From UBA6522 sp965205045 (GTDB taxonomy: Bacteria; Pseudomonadota; Gammaproteobacteria; Steroidobacterales; Rariloculaceae), in contig OZ242031.1 in assembly GCA_965205045.1 (NCBI GenBank), positions 1,550,001 through 1,614,000 of the forward strand: 64,000 nt of DNA. Reading direction: 5' to 3'. The notes beneath the pieces were generated by a model that was not told the DNA's origin, ran no database searches, and saw only the letters and a list, made by a program, of their open reading frames with translations. This document shows positions 25,397 to 34,250 of the stretch, piece after piece. Each line of letters begins with the position of its first letter. Position 1 is the first letter of the stretch. Made by a program: the position numbers and the translations under genes.

Positions 25397-26458
25397 CTAT
25401 GGGCCCGGATAGAAATCGCCGGGCGGGTTCGGGCAACTGTACCCGCTCACCAAGCCGCAAACGCCCTCCCGTGCCGATCCGTTCGGACTGGGGCAGTAAG
25501 CGAAATGCCGTCTTTCGCCCGCATGATCCAAGTGATTCGACTGACGGTTGACCTCGGCTGCAAACGCCGCGTTCAAACCAGCTTGCAGGCTATCGACCGC
25601 CAAGGTACAAGCGCTCAGCGAACCGAATCTTGTACCTATCGGGGCCTTGAATGAGTTTACTGCGCCCACGAATGCATTGGCGTGAATAAGCTCGTGGGTT
25701 GTGGTGTGGGCGATATTTCCTGCGGTACGCTTCGAAACGGAGCAGGTACCTACCGCTGGTATTTGGTTGCTGACCCGCACATAGGACGATGGCGTTACGG
25801 AAATAGTGCCGTCCAACCGGTACGAATTGTCGCACAATGCCGAGCAATGAAGAGTATCGTTGAACCCGATACTTGCTTGCCCCCATGCGCCGGATATCCG
25901 CGCAGCCGAGACCTCGGTCGGCGTGGGCGGTACCGACTGGATGGGCGCAAGATATGGAGGTTCCACGCATACGGATTCTTCGTCGAGGCCCAGAAAAATC
26001 CCTCCGCAGCCGCATGAAAGGGCGTCACGAACCGTCTTCACGCCTGGACTTGAAAACGATCCCGAAAACCGCTTGTAGGCCGAGGTTGTCGTGTAAGTCG
26101 CGTCACCGGACCCACCGACAAAGTCCACATCGTGCGTGAATGTGTATGGGAAAGTGAGGATGCCTCCGGAGTCCAGGTCCTCGTAGAAGTAGTAATTGCA
26201 AAACTCCGACCTTCCATCCGCCACAAACGTTACCGTTTCGCCCGCAGTGACCGGACCCGCACCGACCCGGCCGATCTCGAACGCGGTGACGCCGCCGACG
26301 CTGTCCGCCCCCAGGTCGAAGCGCAGCGTCCCGATACGGTCGGTGTCGGTACACGCAACCCCGATCGCATTGCCCCCGGCCCAGGCCGCGCGCTCGACCA
26401 TGCCAAGGCGATTGGTGCGCAAACCCATGTGCGCATCGCCGATCGATACGGCGCTCAA
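25397..26458 (-). CDS. Putative secreted metallopeptidase-like protein, N-terminus uncertain or lost
   Basis: 353 codons from a TTG at 26458. The only catalytic hint is TTTHELIHANAF, a HExxH zinc-protease motif, in the C-terminal third; Cys pairs (SCGCGG, CSALCDN) suggest extracytoplasmic folding. The first residues (SIGDAHMGLRTNRLGMVERA) show no signal peptide and an in-frame stop lies nine codons upstream, so the 5' end may be deleted. ATG 26428 is an alternative start. The third zinc ligand cannot be identified with confidence. The adjacent upstream gene is also a fragment. Confidence 0.5.
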   Translation of the reverse strand: MSAVSIGDAHMGLRTNRLGMVERAAWAGGNAIGVACTDTDRIGTLRFDLGADSVGGVTAFEIGRVGAGPVTAGETVTFVADGRSEFCNYYFYEDLDSGGILTFPYTFTHDVDFVGGSGDATYTTTSAYKRFSGSFSSPGVKTVRDALSCGCGGIFLGLDEESVCVEPPYLAPIQSVPPTPTEVSAARISGAWGQASIGFNDTLHCSALCDNSYRLDGTISVTPSSYVRVSNQIPAVGTCSVSKRTAGNIAHTTTHELIHANAFVGAVNSFKAPIGTRFGSLSACTLAVDSLQAGLNAAFAAEVNRQSNHLDHAGERRHFAYCPSPNGSAREGVCGLVSGYSCPNPPGDFYPGP

Positions 26459-26543
26459 GTCGCCCGCGGCATCTTAGCGATAGCGCCGCTCGACGCCAGG
26501 GCGGTCCCGCCCGGCATTTCCAACCTCGTCCGGGCCGCGTGCG

Positions 26544-26918
26544 TCATCCGTCGCGGATCCTCGAATCGTGGACGCGCCCGACGACGATCGGCAACCGGGC
26601 GCCCCGTACCAGATCGCGCATCAAAAACGTCAGGTTCCCTTCGCCCACGTTCACGTAGTTCAGCTGGACGCCGTAAAAGGGGCTCTGTTCGTTGGGAAAA
26701 ACCGTCGTCAGGCGCTGGCGCGCGGAAAGCTCGTTCAGGTAGCCGAGAGTCCGATTCTCGAATTCGGCTGAATTCACTTCGTCCGCAAAGTAGCCTTCGA
26801 GCCCGGCGGGTGGAACAAGTTCGCCGGCTCGCAGGTCGCCGGAAAATGTCCAAGCCGCCAGAGCGGCAAACAGGCAGCCCTTGACTGTCCCCGCGGTTGT
26901 TCGGGCGTGCGGGCACAT
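26544..26918 (-). pseudogene. N-terminal fragment of an RHS-like secreted protein
   Basis: About 124 codons from ATG 26918. A signal peptide-like segment (GCLFAALAAWTFSGDLRAGE) is followed by YGVQLNYVNVGEGNLTFLMR then DLVRGARLPIVVGRVHDSRI. This resembles the start of RHS-repeat proteins, where NVGTGNL..RDL...R.PI...R.Y(D)S leads into the first YD shell. The expected DFGPGW continuation is absent and a stop follows at once. It may once have been joined to the truncated gene downstream. Confidence in the family is moderate. Confidence 0.45.
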
Positions 26919-27165
26919 CTTCAGGTCGGTTTCTTGACCAATCTTCCCCATCACTTCAATCCAACACCAAGTTGTGGCGGCGCCGTGTGTCGGGATTGCA
27001 CCCATTTTTCGTCGCTCGACAATCGCGAACGCGACGGTCTCGCGACTTCCTTGTATGCATCTTCCCGACAAAAGTCAAATCCGAGCCTTGGGACAGATCT
27101 GAACAAGTGCTTGGCGATTTGAACCAGGCGCGGTGGTTGGTTGTCGCGTACCAAGGTCGCACCGC

Positions 27166-27263
27166 TGTATGGAACACTTGTAACTCATTGATTCCATAGT
27201 TGCCCAATGTTCGTTCCCCGACAGCGGGGCGGCGCGCGGCCATGGCGCGCTTATTGTGAGGGT
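27166..27263. repeat. Diverged dispersed intergenic repeat, copy B
   Basis: Second copy of the repeat at 15615-15707, with CCCCGACAGCGGGG as the best conserved core; this core can form a short hairpin. It sits in the 455-base gene-free stretch 26919-27373. The remainder of that stretch holds no supported gene. Confidence 0.5.
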
Positions 27264-27373
27264 GCGATATGGGACCCCGTAACGGAAAGCCAAGGTCTTA
27301 CCACTGAGTTGCCAATGATTTAGTATCCGCCCGTCCCCTGGCTGCCCGCGCGGCCCAACTCCCAGGATTGATC

Positions 27374-28567
27374 GTGTTCGAAAAATTGGAATTCCAGCCC
27401 CCCGACGCCATTCTCGGCATCATGGCGTTGTTTCGCGCCGATCCGGCCCCAAACAAGGTGGACCTTAGCGTGGGAGTGTTCCAGGACGAGGCCGGGCGCA
27501 CCCCCGTACTGCGGTGCGTCAAGCGCGCGGAACGGCGCATCATCGAAGCCCAGGACAGCAAGAGCTACGTCGCCATCGCAGGAAACCCCGGGTTCAACGA
27601 GGCCATGGAGAAGACGCTCTTCGGCGCCGGCCACCCGGCGCTGGAGGCGGGACGCGTTTCATCTGTCCAGACCCCGGGCGGCAGCGGCGCCCTGAGCGTG
27701 ACGGGCCATGTCATCGCCCGGGCAAGGCCAGCGGCCACCGTATGGTTGAGCCAGCCGTCCTGGCCCAACCACCTGCCCCTGCTGCGCCTTGCCGGGCTCG
27801 AGCTTGCGCACTACCCCTACTATGACTTCGATCGCCACCGGGTCGACTTCGACGCGATGGTGGAAACGTTCTCGTCGCTGGGACCCGGCGACGTGGTCCT
27901 GTTGCACGGCTGCTGCCACAACCCGTGCGGCGCGGATCTTTCCCCGCAACAGTGGGATGCCCTTGCCGACCTCTTTGCCGACCGCGGCATCGTGCCGTTC
28001 GTGGACCTGGCCTACCAGGGTCTTGCGGAGAACCTGGAAGCGGACGCCTACGGAGTGCGCGTCATGGCCGAACGGATCGACGAGCTCCTGCTGGCCGCCT
28101 CCTGCTCGAAGAATCTCGGCCTGTACCGGGAGCGGGTGGGCCTCGCCAGCATCGTGTCAGGGACCGCGGACGAGGCCGCGACCACGCGGAGCAACCTTGC
28201 GCAGATGGGCCGGGGAATCTATTCGATGCCTCCCGATCACGGCGCCGCCATCGTCAGTTGCATCCTGCACGACGAGGAACTGACCGCGCTGTGGCTGGCG
28301 GAGTTGGGCGACATGCGCGATCGGCTCAACAGCCTGCGGCGCGCCTTCGCGGACCAGCTCGCGCAACGCGGCGCCCCGGTGGACTTCTCCTTCATCGCCC
28401 GGGAACGCGGCATGTTCTCCTTCCTGGGACTCCCCCGCGAGCAGGTCATCCGCCTGCGGGAGGAGTTCCATGTCTACATGGTGGAATCGAGCCGGATCAA
28501 TTTTGCCGGCCTCAATCGGTCCAACATGGACTATGTCGCCGACTCCATCCTTGCGGTGCTCCAATAG
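27374..28567 (+). CDS. Aromatic/aspartate aminotransferase, class I (AspC/TyrB-like)
   Basis: 397-residue PLP-dependent transaminase exchanging amino groups between aspartate or aromatic amino acids and 2-oxoglutarate. The GTG at 27374 gives the typical family start (V)FEKLEFQPPDAILGIMALF, with AGGA six bases upstream. Hallmarks are DLSVGVFQDEAGRTPVL, TPGGSGALSV, HGCCHNPCGADLSPQQW, PFVDLAYQGLAENLEAD and the PLP lysine in ASCSKNLGLYRERVG. The C-terminus carries FSFLGL and ESSRINFAGL (substrate carboxylate Arg). It is followed by an MFS transporter in the same direction. Confidence 0.93.
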   Translation: MFEKLEFQPPDAILGIMALFRADPAPNKVDLSVGVFQDEAGRTPVLRCVKRAERRIIEAQDSKSYVAIAGNPGFNEAMEKTLFGAGHPALEAGRVSSVQTPGGSGALSVTGHVIARARPAATVWLSQPSWPNHLPLLRLAGLELAHYPYYDFDRHRVDFDAMVETFSSLGPGDVVLLHGCCHNPCGADLSPQQWDALADLFADRGIVPFVDLAYQGLAENLEADAYGVRVMAERIDELLLAASCSKNLGLYRERVGLASIVSGTADEAATTRSNLAQMGRGIYSMPPDHGAAIVSCILHDEELTALWLAELGDMRDRLNSLRRAFADQLAQRGAPVDFSFIARERGMFSFLGLPREQVIRLREEFHVYMVESSRINFAGLNRSNMDYVADSILAVLQ

Positions 28568-28586
28568 AACTGACTGAATCCCCGCC

Positions 28587-29789
28587 TTGGGTTTGCCCGC
28601 TCCACATGACCGGCTGCTGATCCCGGTATATCTGCCGTCGGCGTTCACGGCGGTGGCCAGCCAGGCGATGCTCCTGCTGCTGCCGCTGTACGCGCTCGAG
28701 ATCGGCGGCAGCGCCGCCTTCGCCGCCCTGGTGATGGCGCTCAGGGGAGTCGGGGTGCTCATCTTCGACGTGCCGGCGGGACTGCTGGTGGGACGCTTCG
28801 GCGACAAGTCGGTGTTGCTGGGCGGATTCGTGCTGCTGGCCGCTTCCATTTTGGGCATGGCGGCCGCCACGGAGCCATGGCAAATCGCCCTGCTGGCGGT
28901 TCCCCTGGGCGCCGGCCATGCGGCCTGGTTTCTGGGCTGGCTGACATACATCACCCATAGCTGCCCGCCGGAACTGCGTGGGCAGGCCACTGCCGTGAAT
29001 GCCGGCGTCCAGCGCATAGGCGCACTGGTGGGTCCGCTGGCGGGCGGGATCGTCGCCGAATCGCTCGGTTACCCGGTAGCCTACCTGGGCGCCGCTGCAT
29101 TCTGTGGCATTGCCTTTCTGATTTCCCTGATCTTTACGGTCGACGTCCGGCCCGACTCGCCGGCAAGATCCGGGCACCTGCGGACCATCGGTCGAATTCT
29201 TGCGGAAAACCGGAGCATGTTCGCCACCGCGGGAACGGTCGCGATCATTTTCCAGATCATGCGCGCCACCCGACAACTCCTGGTCCCGTTGTTCGGCGTG
29301 CTTGTGGGCCTCGATCCCGCCACCATCGGGTTGATCTACGCGCTGGCCGCGGCGGTGGATGTATCGCTCTCCTACCCCGTCGGCATCGCCATGGACCGCT
29401 GGGGCCGCAAGTGGACGGGCGTTCCGAGCATCGTCGGTTTCGTGATCGGCCTGGCCATGCTGCCGTTCGCACAGGGATTCTGGACGCTGCTGGCGGCCGC
29501 GCTGATGCTGGGAGTCGGCAACGGCCTGAGCACCGGCCTGGTGATGATCATCGGCATGGACCTCTCGCCCCCCGGCCAGCGAGGCCAGTTCCTGGGGGTA
29601 TGGAGACTGATCGGCGACGTCGGCTGGGTCGGCGGACCGCTGCTGGCAGGCGTGCTGGTCGAGATATTCAGCATGGCCGCAGCCAGCCTGTTCGCCGGCG
29701 CCCTGGGCATCCTCGGCGGCTTGGTCCTGCTGTTCCTCGTACCCGAAACGTCGCGAATACCCCGCGAACGCGAGAAAAACGTGAACTGA
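28587..29789 (+). CDS. MFS transporter
   Basis: About 400-residue major facilitator with 12 predicted helices. The N-half shows the motif A-like GLLVGRFGDKSVLLGG between helices 2 and 3, and the C-half IAMDRWGRKWTGVPS at the equivalent site. The start is TTG at 28587 (or TTG 28593). Drug or metabolite efflux is the common role, but no substrate can be named. It lies 20 bases after the aminotransferase, so the two may be co-transcribed. Confidence 0.85.
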   Translation: MGLPAPHDRLLIPVYLPSAFTAVASQAMLLLLPLYALEIGGSAAFAALVMALRGVGVLIFDVPAGLLVGRFGDKSVLLGGFVLLAASILGMAAATEPWQIALLAVPLGAGHAAWFLGWLTYITHSCPPELRGQATAVNAGVQRIGALVGPLAGGIVAESLGYPVAYLGAAAFCGIAFLISLIFTVDVRPDSPARSGHLRTIGRILAENRSMFATAGTVAIIFQIMRATRQLLVPLFGVLVGLDPATIGLIYALAAAVDVSLSYPVGIAMDRWGRKWTGVPSIVGFVIGLAMLPFAQGFWTLLAAALMLGVGNGLSTGLVMIIGMDLSPPGQRGQFLGVWRLIGDVGWVGGPLLAGVLVEIFSMAAASLFAGALGILGGLVLLFLVPETSRIPREREKNVN

Positions 29790-29801
29790 CAGCGTTTGCC
29801 T

Positions 29802-30011
29802 TCAGTAATTCAGGAACGAACTCAGCACCGGCGTTTCGCGACTCTTCTCGTACGCATCCAGGTCCTTGCGGGCCTGTTCTTCAGTATCGTAGGGCCCGCT
29901 CCACGTGTAGTGCTGATCGTGCCAGTACCATCCCGGCGGCATGGGCTTGCGCGCGAATTTCGTCGTGTACCAGCGCGACGCCCAGTAACGGGGGTTTCGT
30001 TGTTGTGACAT
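29802..30011 (-). CDS. Small conserved-looking hypothetical protein
   Basis: 69-residue basic, aromatic-rich protein: RYWASRWYTTKFARKPMPPG, then WYWHDQHYTWSGPYDTEEQA and a C-terminal helix RKDLDAYEKSRE. The composition and the SGPYDTEEQARKDL pattern (like SPOR-related 'GPF.....A' segments) look like real protein rather than antisense noise. No signal peptide. Function unknown. It converges on the MFS gene. Confidence 0.6.
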   Translation of the reverse strand: MSQQRNPRYWASRWYTTKFARKPMPPGWYWHDQHYTWSGPYDTEEQARKDLDAYEKSRETPVLSSFLNY

Positions 30012-30068
30012 TCCGGCAGTTCAGGCGCTGATCCAGCGCGGCTCCCCGGGCTCTGTCGCGGCCCGCTT

Positions 30069-30713
30069 CTAGAAAATTCCGTAGTCGATGATGTCGTCGA
30101 AATACCCCTCCACCGTCACCGTCACGACGACCGGGTATTCGTTGTAGTTCAACCAGTACCAGCCGTGCTCGCCGCCGAAGGGCGCCACCAGCGAACCGTC
30201 GTTGCCCGAGCCTTCCTGGTGTTCCTCGTAGCGCACGAAGAAGTCGGGCCCGAACTCCTGCGCGTGCCCGTGAAAGTCCGAATAGATGTCGCCCCGGTCG
30301 ACGCTCCACGAATAGAGAATGACCTTGGCCTCGCCGAGAACGGCCTTGATCTCCGTCTCTTCGAAGGGGCCGATGGGAACTTCCATCGTCATGGTGCGCC
30401 GGGGCTCCGCCTCATCCTGGTGAACCGTCGGATTCGGCAGCGGAACGGGATCACCAAAGTCGGGAATTTCCACTTCCGACACGGTTTCGTTGCCGCCGAT
30501 GACATCGGTGATCTCGATCGTGCGCGTGGGTTCGGCGGTCATCGTATCGAGGCCCATCAGACGGCCGGTACCGAGCGGATCGATACCGTACTCCGCGGGC
30601 ATGATCACTGCAAAAACCAGGAGAATGCCGGCTGCCGCAGCGGCGACCACGCTAATCAGGAGGCGCTTGCCGGTGGCGGCGCGCGTTTCGGGGTTGGGGC
30701 TGTTTTCAGTCAT
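30069..30713 (-). CDS. Single-pass membrane-anchored periplasmic protein
   Basis: 214-residue protein. ATG 30713 starts a short cytoplasmic tail, then a transmembrane helix (LLISVVAAAAAGILLVFAVI) with the motif PAEYGIDPLGTGRLMGL, and an acidic periplasmic domain containing VEVPIGPFEETEIKAV-like and GHAQEFGPDFFVRYEEH segments. The PAEYGIDPTG..LGL motif is shared by uncharacterised 'transmembrane anchor' proteins. It is divergent from the Fur-regulated heme operon; a link with metal uptake is only suggested by position. Confidence 0.7.
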   Translation of the reverse strand: MTENSPNPETRAATGKRLLISVVAAAAAGILLVFAVIMPAEYGIDPLGTGRLMGLDTMTAEPTRTIEITDVIGGNETVSEVEIPDFGDPVPLPNPTVHQDEAEPRRTMTMEVPIGPFEETEIKAVLGEAKVILYSWSVDRGDIYSDFHGHAQEFGPDFFVRYEEHQEGSGNDGSLVAPFGGEHGWYWLNYNEYPVVVTVTVEGYFDDIIDYGIF

Positions 30714-30911
30714 CGTGCTCTCTGTCGGGGAATCTTCCAATACGGCGGTTGGCGCACTGCCGGCCGGTCAATACGGCCGGCCCTCAAGTCGTTCACGCGC
30801 ACCGCGGGCCAGCGAATCGCCGCTGGTTCCGAACGCGGACATTATCTATCGAACGGGGATTGCTGTCACATCGGTACGCAACGGGCCGGCGACCGCATGC
30901 CCAATTGCTTG

Positions 30912-30927
30912 AGGGGCGAACCCCTCG
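30912..30927. repeat. Short perfect hairpin upstream of the heme operon
   Basis: GAGGGG-CGAA-CCCCTC forms a six-base-pair stem with a stable CGAA tetraloop, about 40 bases before the Fur-box region. It is followed by a tandem copy of CCAACAGAAAGGGA. It might be a terminator-like or RNA-stabilising element; no U tract follows. Confidence 0.4.
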
Positions 30928-30965
30928 TTCGCGCCGACCAACAGAAAGGGACCAACAGAAAGGGA

Positions 30966-31018
30966 TTGACAATCTAAATGAGAATGTTTTTCAATAAGAC
31001 ATAAGAACAGTTCTCATT
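30966..31018 (+). promoter_or_regulatory. Fur-box promoter of the heme uptake operon
   Basis: TTGACA (30966-30971) is a candidate -35 box. Around it lie inverted Fur-like half sites: AATGAGAA (30977-30984) and TTCTCATT (31011-31018), with TTTTTCAATAAG between. AATGAGAAT/TTCTCATT is the classical heart of Fur operators in proteobacteria. Position just before the receptor gene indicates iron-dependent repression. Confidence 0.7.
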
Positions 31019-31038
31019 AACGACTTTCACGGGAGACA

Positions 31039-33255
31039 ATGATGTCAGTCTATCCGAGGATACTTGCCACGGTTCTTCTCGCTTCGCCGGCCTTCTCGCC
31101 GGCTGTAGCGCAACAAACCGAGTCCGAACCGCTCGATACCATCACTGTGATCGCCACGCGCAGCGAGCGGTCGCTGGAGGAACTGGCGTCAACCGTATCC
31201 GTGAGAACGGCGGACGATCTCGAGCGGGAACTGACGCAAGACATTGCCGATCTTGTGCGCTTCGAACCCGGGGTCACCGTTGCGGGCACCGGCAGCCGAT
31301 TCGGTCTGACGGGCTTCAACATCCGCGGAATCGGCGGCAACCGCGTGCTGACGCTGATCGACGGCGTACGCGTCCCGGACGAATTCAGCTTTGGCCCGTT
31401 CCTGAGCGCCCGGCGCGACTACGTGGATATCGACAGCCTGAGCCGCGCCGAAATCGCCCGTGGCCCCATCTCTTCGCTCTACGGAAGCGACGCATTGGGC
31501 GGCGTCGTGGCGCTGACCACCCGCCACCCGCGCGACTACCTGGGCGCCGACCGGACGTTTTCCGGCGCCTTCAAGGGCGGTTACTCGGGCGTGGACAGCA
31601 GTTCGACCGGCACCCTTTCGATGGCCGGCCGCGCAGGACCCACTTCCGGCATGATCCTCTACACCGGCCGCACCGGGCGTGAAACCTCGAACGCGGGTAC
31701 CGAAGGCGGTCACGGGCCCGGCCGGGAACTGCCCGATCCGCAGGACACCGACGTGGGCAATCTCACCGCGAAGCTTGCGTTCTCGCCTTCGGAGGCCCAC
31801 GAATTCACCCTGGGCGTGGATGCCTACGAAAACGATACCGATACGCAAATCCTGTCGGACTATGGCATTGCCGTGTTCGGAACCGCGGTGAACGGCCGCG
31901 ATGCCCGGGACGCCCGCCGCCGCAGCCGCTGGACGCTGGCCTACCGCCATACCGGGAGCCTGCCGGTCGCCGACAGCATCCAGGTGACCGCCTACCGCCA
32001 GGACAGTCGCTCGGAACAACTCACGCTGGAGGATCGCACGACGCGCACGCGCGCCTCGCAGAGCCGCCGGCGCTCCTCGTTGTACGAGCAGGAAATCCGG
32101 GGCGCCTGGATTCAGCTCGACAAGTCCTTCGACCTGGGCGCGGTCAACAACCTGGTGACCTACGGCGCCGACTATTACGTCACGGACAACGCGTCGGTGC
32201 GCGGCGGCGGCACATTCGATGCCTCGGGCAACCCCGTGCGGGAGTTTTCGCCGCTGCCGACGCGGGACTTTCCGCTCACGGAAGTCACGCAACTGGCCGC
32301 CTACCTGCAGGACGAACTGACGCTGATGGACGGTGACCTGCTGCTGTCGCCTAGCGTTCGCTTCGACCGTTTCGAGGCCACTACAGAAGCCGACGGCATC
32401 TACCTGAACGGCAATCCGGGCACGCCGGTACCCGAGGATTACGACGACTCGCAGGTGACGGCCAAACTGGGCGCCGTGTATTCGTTCACCGACGCGGTGT
32501 CGGCCTACGGGCGCTACAGCGAGGGCTTCCGCGCGCCGCCCTACGACGATGTCAACGTGGGCTTCACCAATTTCCTGGGCGGCTACAAGACGATCGCCAA
32601 CCCGGCGCTCGAGTCCGAACGCAGCCAGGGCATCGAGCTGGGCGTGCGCCTGCGCGGAGAGCGCGGGCATGCGCAGGTGGCCGTCTTCCGCAACGATTAC
32701 GAGCATTTCATCGAATCGTTCGCCATCGCGCCCCACTTTCTGCGCAGTGGCGGCATCGACCCTGCCGACGGCTTGCGCACGTTTCAGTCCGTCAACCGCG
32801 ATCGTGTGCAGATCGACGGCTGGGAATTCGGTGGAACGTATGAACTGGGCTTCGGACTGACGCTGCGTGCTTCGGCGGCCTTTGCCTCGGGTGAAGACCG
32901 GTCCACGGGCGTGCCGCTGAACTCCATCGAACCTCTGAATGGCGTCGTGGGCCTCGGTTACGACGCGCCCGGCGACCGCTGGGGCGGCGATCTCATCGTG
33001 AGCGCGGCGAGCGGAAAGCATGAAACCGACATCGACCCCGCCGACCTTCGGCACGCACCGTCCGGTTACGGGATCATCGACGTGTTGGGATACGTCAACA
33101 TCGGCGCACGCGTCCGGCTCAATGCAGGGATATTCAACCTGACCGACAAGACCTACATCCGGTGGGCGGATACCGCCGGTATCGGCTCCGACGCGCCGAT
33201 GCGCTTCACGCAGCCCGGACTCAATGCGGCGCTGACGCTGCGAGTGGAGCTGTAG
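31039..33255 (+). CDS. TonB-dependent heme/hemoglobin receptor
   Basis: 738-residue outer-membrane receptor. Signal peptide (ILATVLLASPAFSPAVAQ), then a TonB-box-like DTITVIATRSER and the plug (FNIRGIGGNRVLTLIDGVRV, RAEIARGPISSLYGSDALGG). In the barrel, YSEGFRAPPYDDV followed about 25 residues later by ANPALESE corresponds to the FRAP...NPNL motif of heme receptors. The C-terminus is barrel-like. GGGAG lies 8 bases before ATG 31039; ATG 31042 is the alternative. It heads the hmu operon and is preceded by Fur half sites. Confidence 0.93.
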   Translation: MMSVYPRILATVLLASPAFSPAVAQQTESEPLDTITVIATRSERSLEELASTVSVRTADDLERELTQDIADLVRFEPGVTVAGTGSRFGLTGFNIRGIGGNRVLTLIDGVRVPDEFSFGPFLSARRDYVDIDSLSRAEIARGPISSLYGSDALGGVVALTTRHPRDYLGADRTFSGAFKGGYSGVDSSSTGTLSMAGRAGPTSGMILYTGRTGRETSNAGTEGGHGPGRELPDPQDTDVGNLTAKLAFSPSEAHEFTLGVDAYENDTDTQILSDYGIAVFGTAVNGRDARDARRRSRWTLAYRHTGSLPVADSIQVTAYRQDSRSEQLTLEDRTTRTRASQSRRRSSLYEQEIRGAWIQLDKSFDLGAVNNLVTYGADYYVTDNASVRGGGTFDASGNPVREFSPLPTRDFPLTEVTQLAAYLQDELTLMDGDLLLSPSVRFDRFEATTEADGIYLNGNPGTPVPEDYDDSQVTAKLGAVYSFTDAVSAYGRYSEGFRAPPYDDVNVGFTNFLGGYKTIANPALESERSQGIELGVRLRGERGHAQVAVFRNDYEHFIESFAIAPHFLRSGGIDPADGLRTFQSVNRDRVQIDGWEFGGTYELGFGLTLRASAAFASGEDRSTGVPLNSIEPLNGVVGLGYDAPGDRWGGDLIVSAASGKHETDIDPADLRHAPSGYGIIDVLGYVNIGARVRLNAGIFNLTDKTYIRWADTAGIGSDAPMRFTQPGLNAALTLRVEL

Positions 33256-33259
33256 GCCC

Positions 33260-34228
33260 GTGATCGTACGGCAAACCGTCGGCGCCGCGTTTCTCTCGTG
33301 CGTGCTGCACCAGCCCGCCATCTCCTGCGGCACCATCCACGACAGTTCCCGAATAGCGGTGGCGGGTGGTTCGCTGACCGAAATCATTTATTTCCTCGGC
33401 GCCGAAGATCGCATTGTCGCGGTCGACATGACCTCCACGTTCCCGTCGCAGGCGACGAGAACCTTCCCTTCGGTCGGGTACGTGCGGGCCCTGTCGGCGG
33501 AGGGCCTGTTGTCGCTGGAACCCACGCTCGTACTGGGCGAAAACGACATGGGGCCGCCCGAGGTGCTGGCTCAACTGGAGTGCACCGGGGTGGAAGTCGT
33601 GCGTGTACCGGAAGTACCCACCGCGGCCGGCATCATCGAAAAGGTTCGCTGCGTCGCGGCCGTGCTGAACATGGCGGAGAAAGCCGAACTGCTCATCGAA
33701 ACGGAGCTCGCACCGAGGATCGAGGCCCTGGAAGTGCTGCGCACGACAGCGGCCCGCAGGCCATCCGTCGCATTGCTGCTGCAGATCAGCGCCGGCGCGC
33801 CCATCGGCGCCGGCCTGGGCACTTCCGGCGATGGCCTGCTGCAGATGGTTCATGCCGGTAACGCGCTGTCGGGCTTCAGGGGCTGGAAGCCGGTCTCGCC
33901 CGAGGCCATGGCCATTGCCGACCCGGACTACTTCGTGATGACCGAGCGGGGCCTCGCGGGCGCTGGGGGCCTGGACTCCGTTCTCACCAACCCCTCGCTG
34001 GCGATCACTTCTGCCGCCCGCGACGGGGACGATGGCCGCCTGATCGTCATGGACGGCATGGCGATGCTCGGGTTCGGCCCCCGCACGCTGGAGACCGCCC
34101 TGCAACTGGCAAACCGGCTGCATGCCCCGAATCCGGTTGAAATCGCGCCCCGTGACCAGTCTCGCCCATACGGCGGCCAGCGTGCCGAAACGGGCGCACC
34201 TGGTGCCGCGCCAAGTGAGGCTCCGTGA
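33260..34228 (+). CDS. hmuT: Heme ABC transporter periplasmic binding protein
   Basis: 322-residue class III substrate-binding protein delivering heme to the HmuUV permease. The start is GTG 33260, four bases after the receptor stop, with a signal segment (VGAAFLSCVLHQPAISCG). Family blocks are RIAVAGGSLTEIIYFLGAED, YVRALSAEGLLSLEPTLVLG and GAGLGTSGDGLLQMVHAGNA. The last about 25 residues (PRDQSRPYGGQRAETGAPG) are an extension created by a local duplication of the hmuU start region. It overlaps hmuU by GTGA. Confidence 0.9.
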   Translation: MIVRQTVGAAFLSCVLHQPAISCGTIHDSSRIAVAGGSLTEIIYFLGAEDRIVAVDMTSTFPSQATRTFPSVGYVRALSAEGLLSLEPTLVLGENDMGPPEVLAQLECTGVEVVRVPEVPTAAGIIEKVRCVAAVLNMAEKAELLIETELAPRIEALEVLRTTAARRPSVALLLQISAGAPIGAGLGTSGDGLLQMVHAGNALSGFRGWKPVSPEAMAIADPDYFVMTERGLAGAGGLDSVLTNPSLAITSAARDGDDGRLIVMDGMAMLGFGPRTLETALQLANRLHAPNPVEIAPRDQSRPYGGQRAETGAPGAAPSEAP

Positions 34229-34250
34229 CCAGTCTCGCCCATACGGCGGT
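34151..34250. repeat. Direct repeat at the hmuT-hmuU junction, 73-base period
   Basis: CGTGACCAGTCTCGCCCATA continuing CGGCGG occurs at 34151 and again at 34224, followed in both by a diverged GCRTGCCG..GAAAC. The second copy contains the hmuU start codon, so the first is a duplicated start region now read as the hmuT C-terminus. Confidence 0.7.

Noticed and set aside
27263..27330. Minus-strand tRNA-like D-arm (CTCAGTGGTAAGA)
   Set aside because: No matching acceptor stem, anticodon stem or T-arm could be built; at most a decayed fragment.
30757..30784. GCCGGCCG/CGGCCGGC hairpin as a terminator
   Set aside because: It lies between divergent genes and has no U tract, so a terminator role is not supported.
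31189..33387. 732-codon antisense open frame under the heme receptor
   Set aside because: Antisense shadow of a strongly supported receptor gene.
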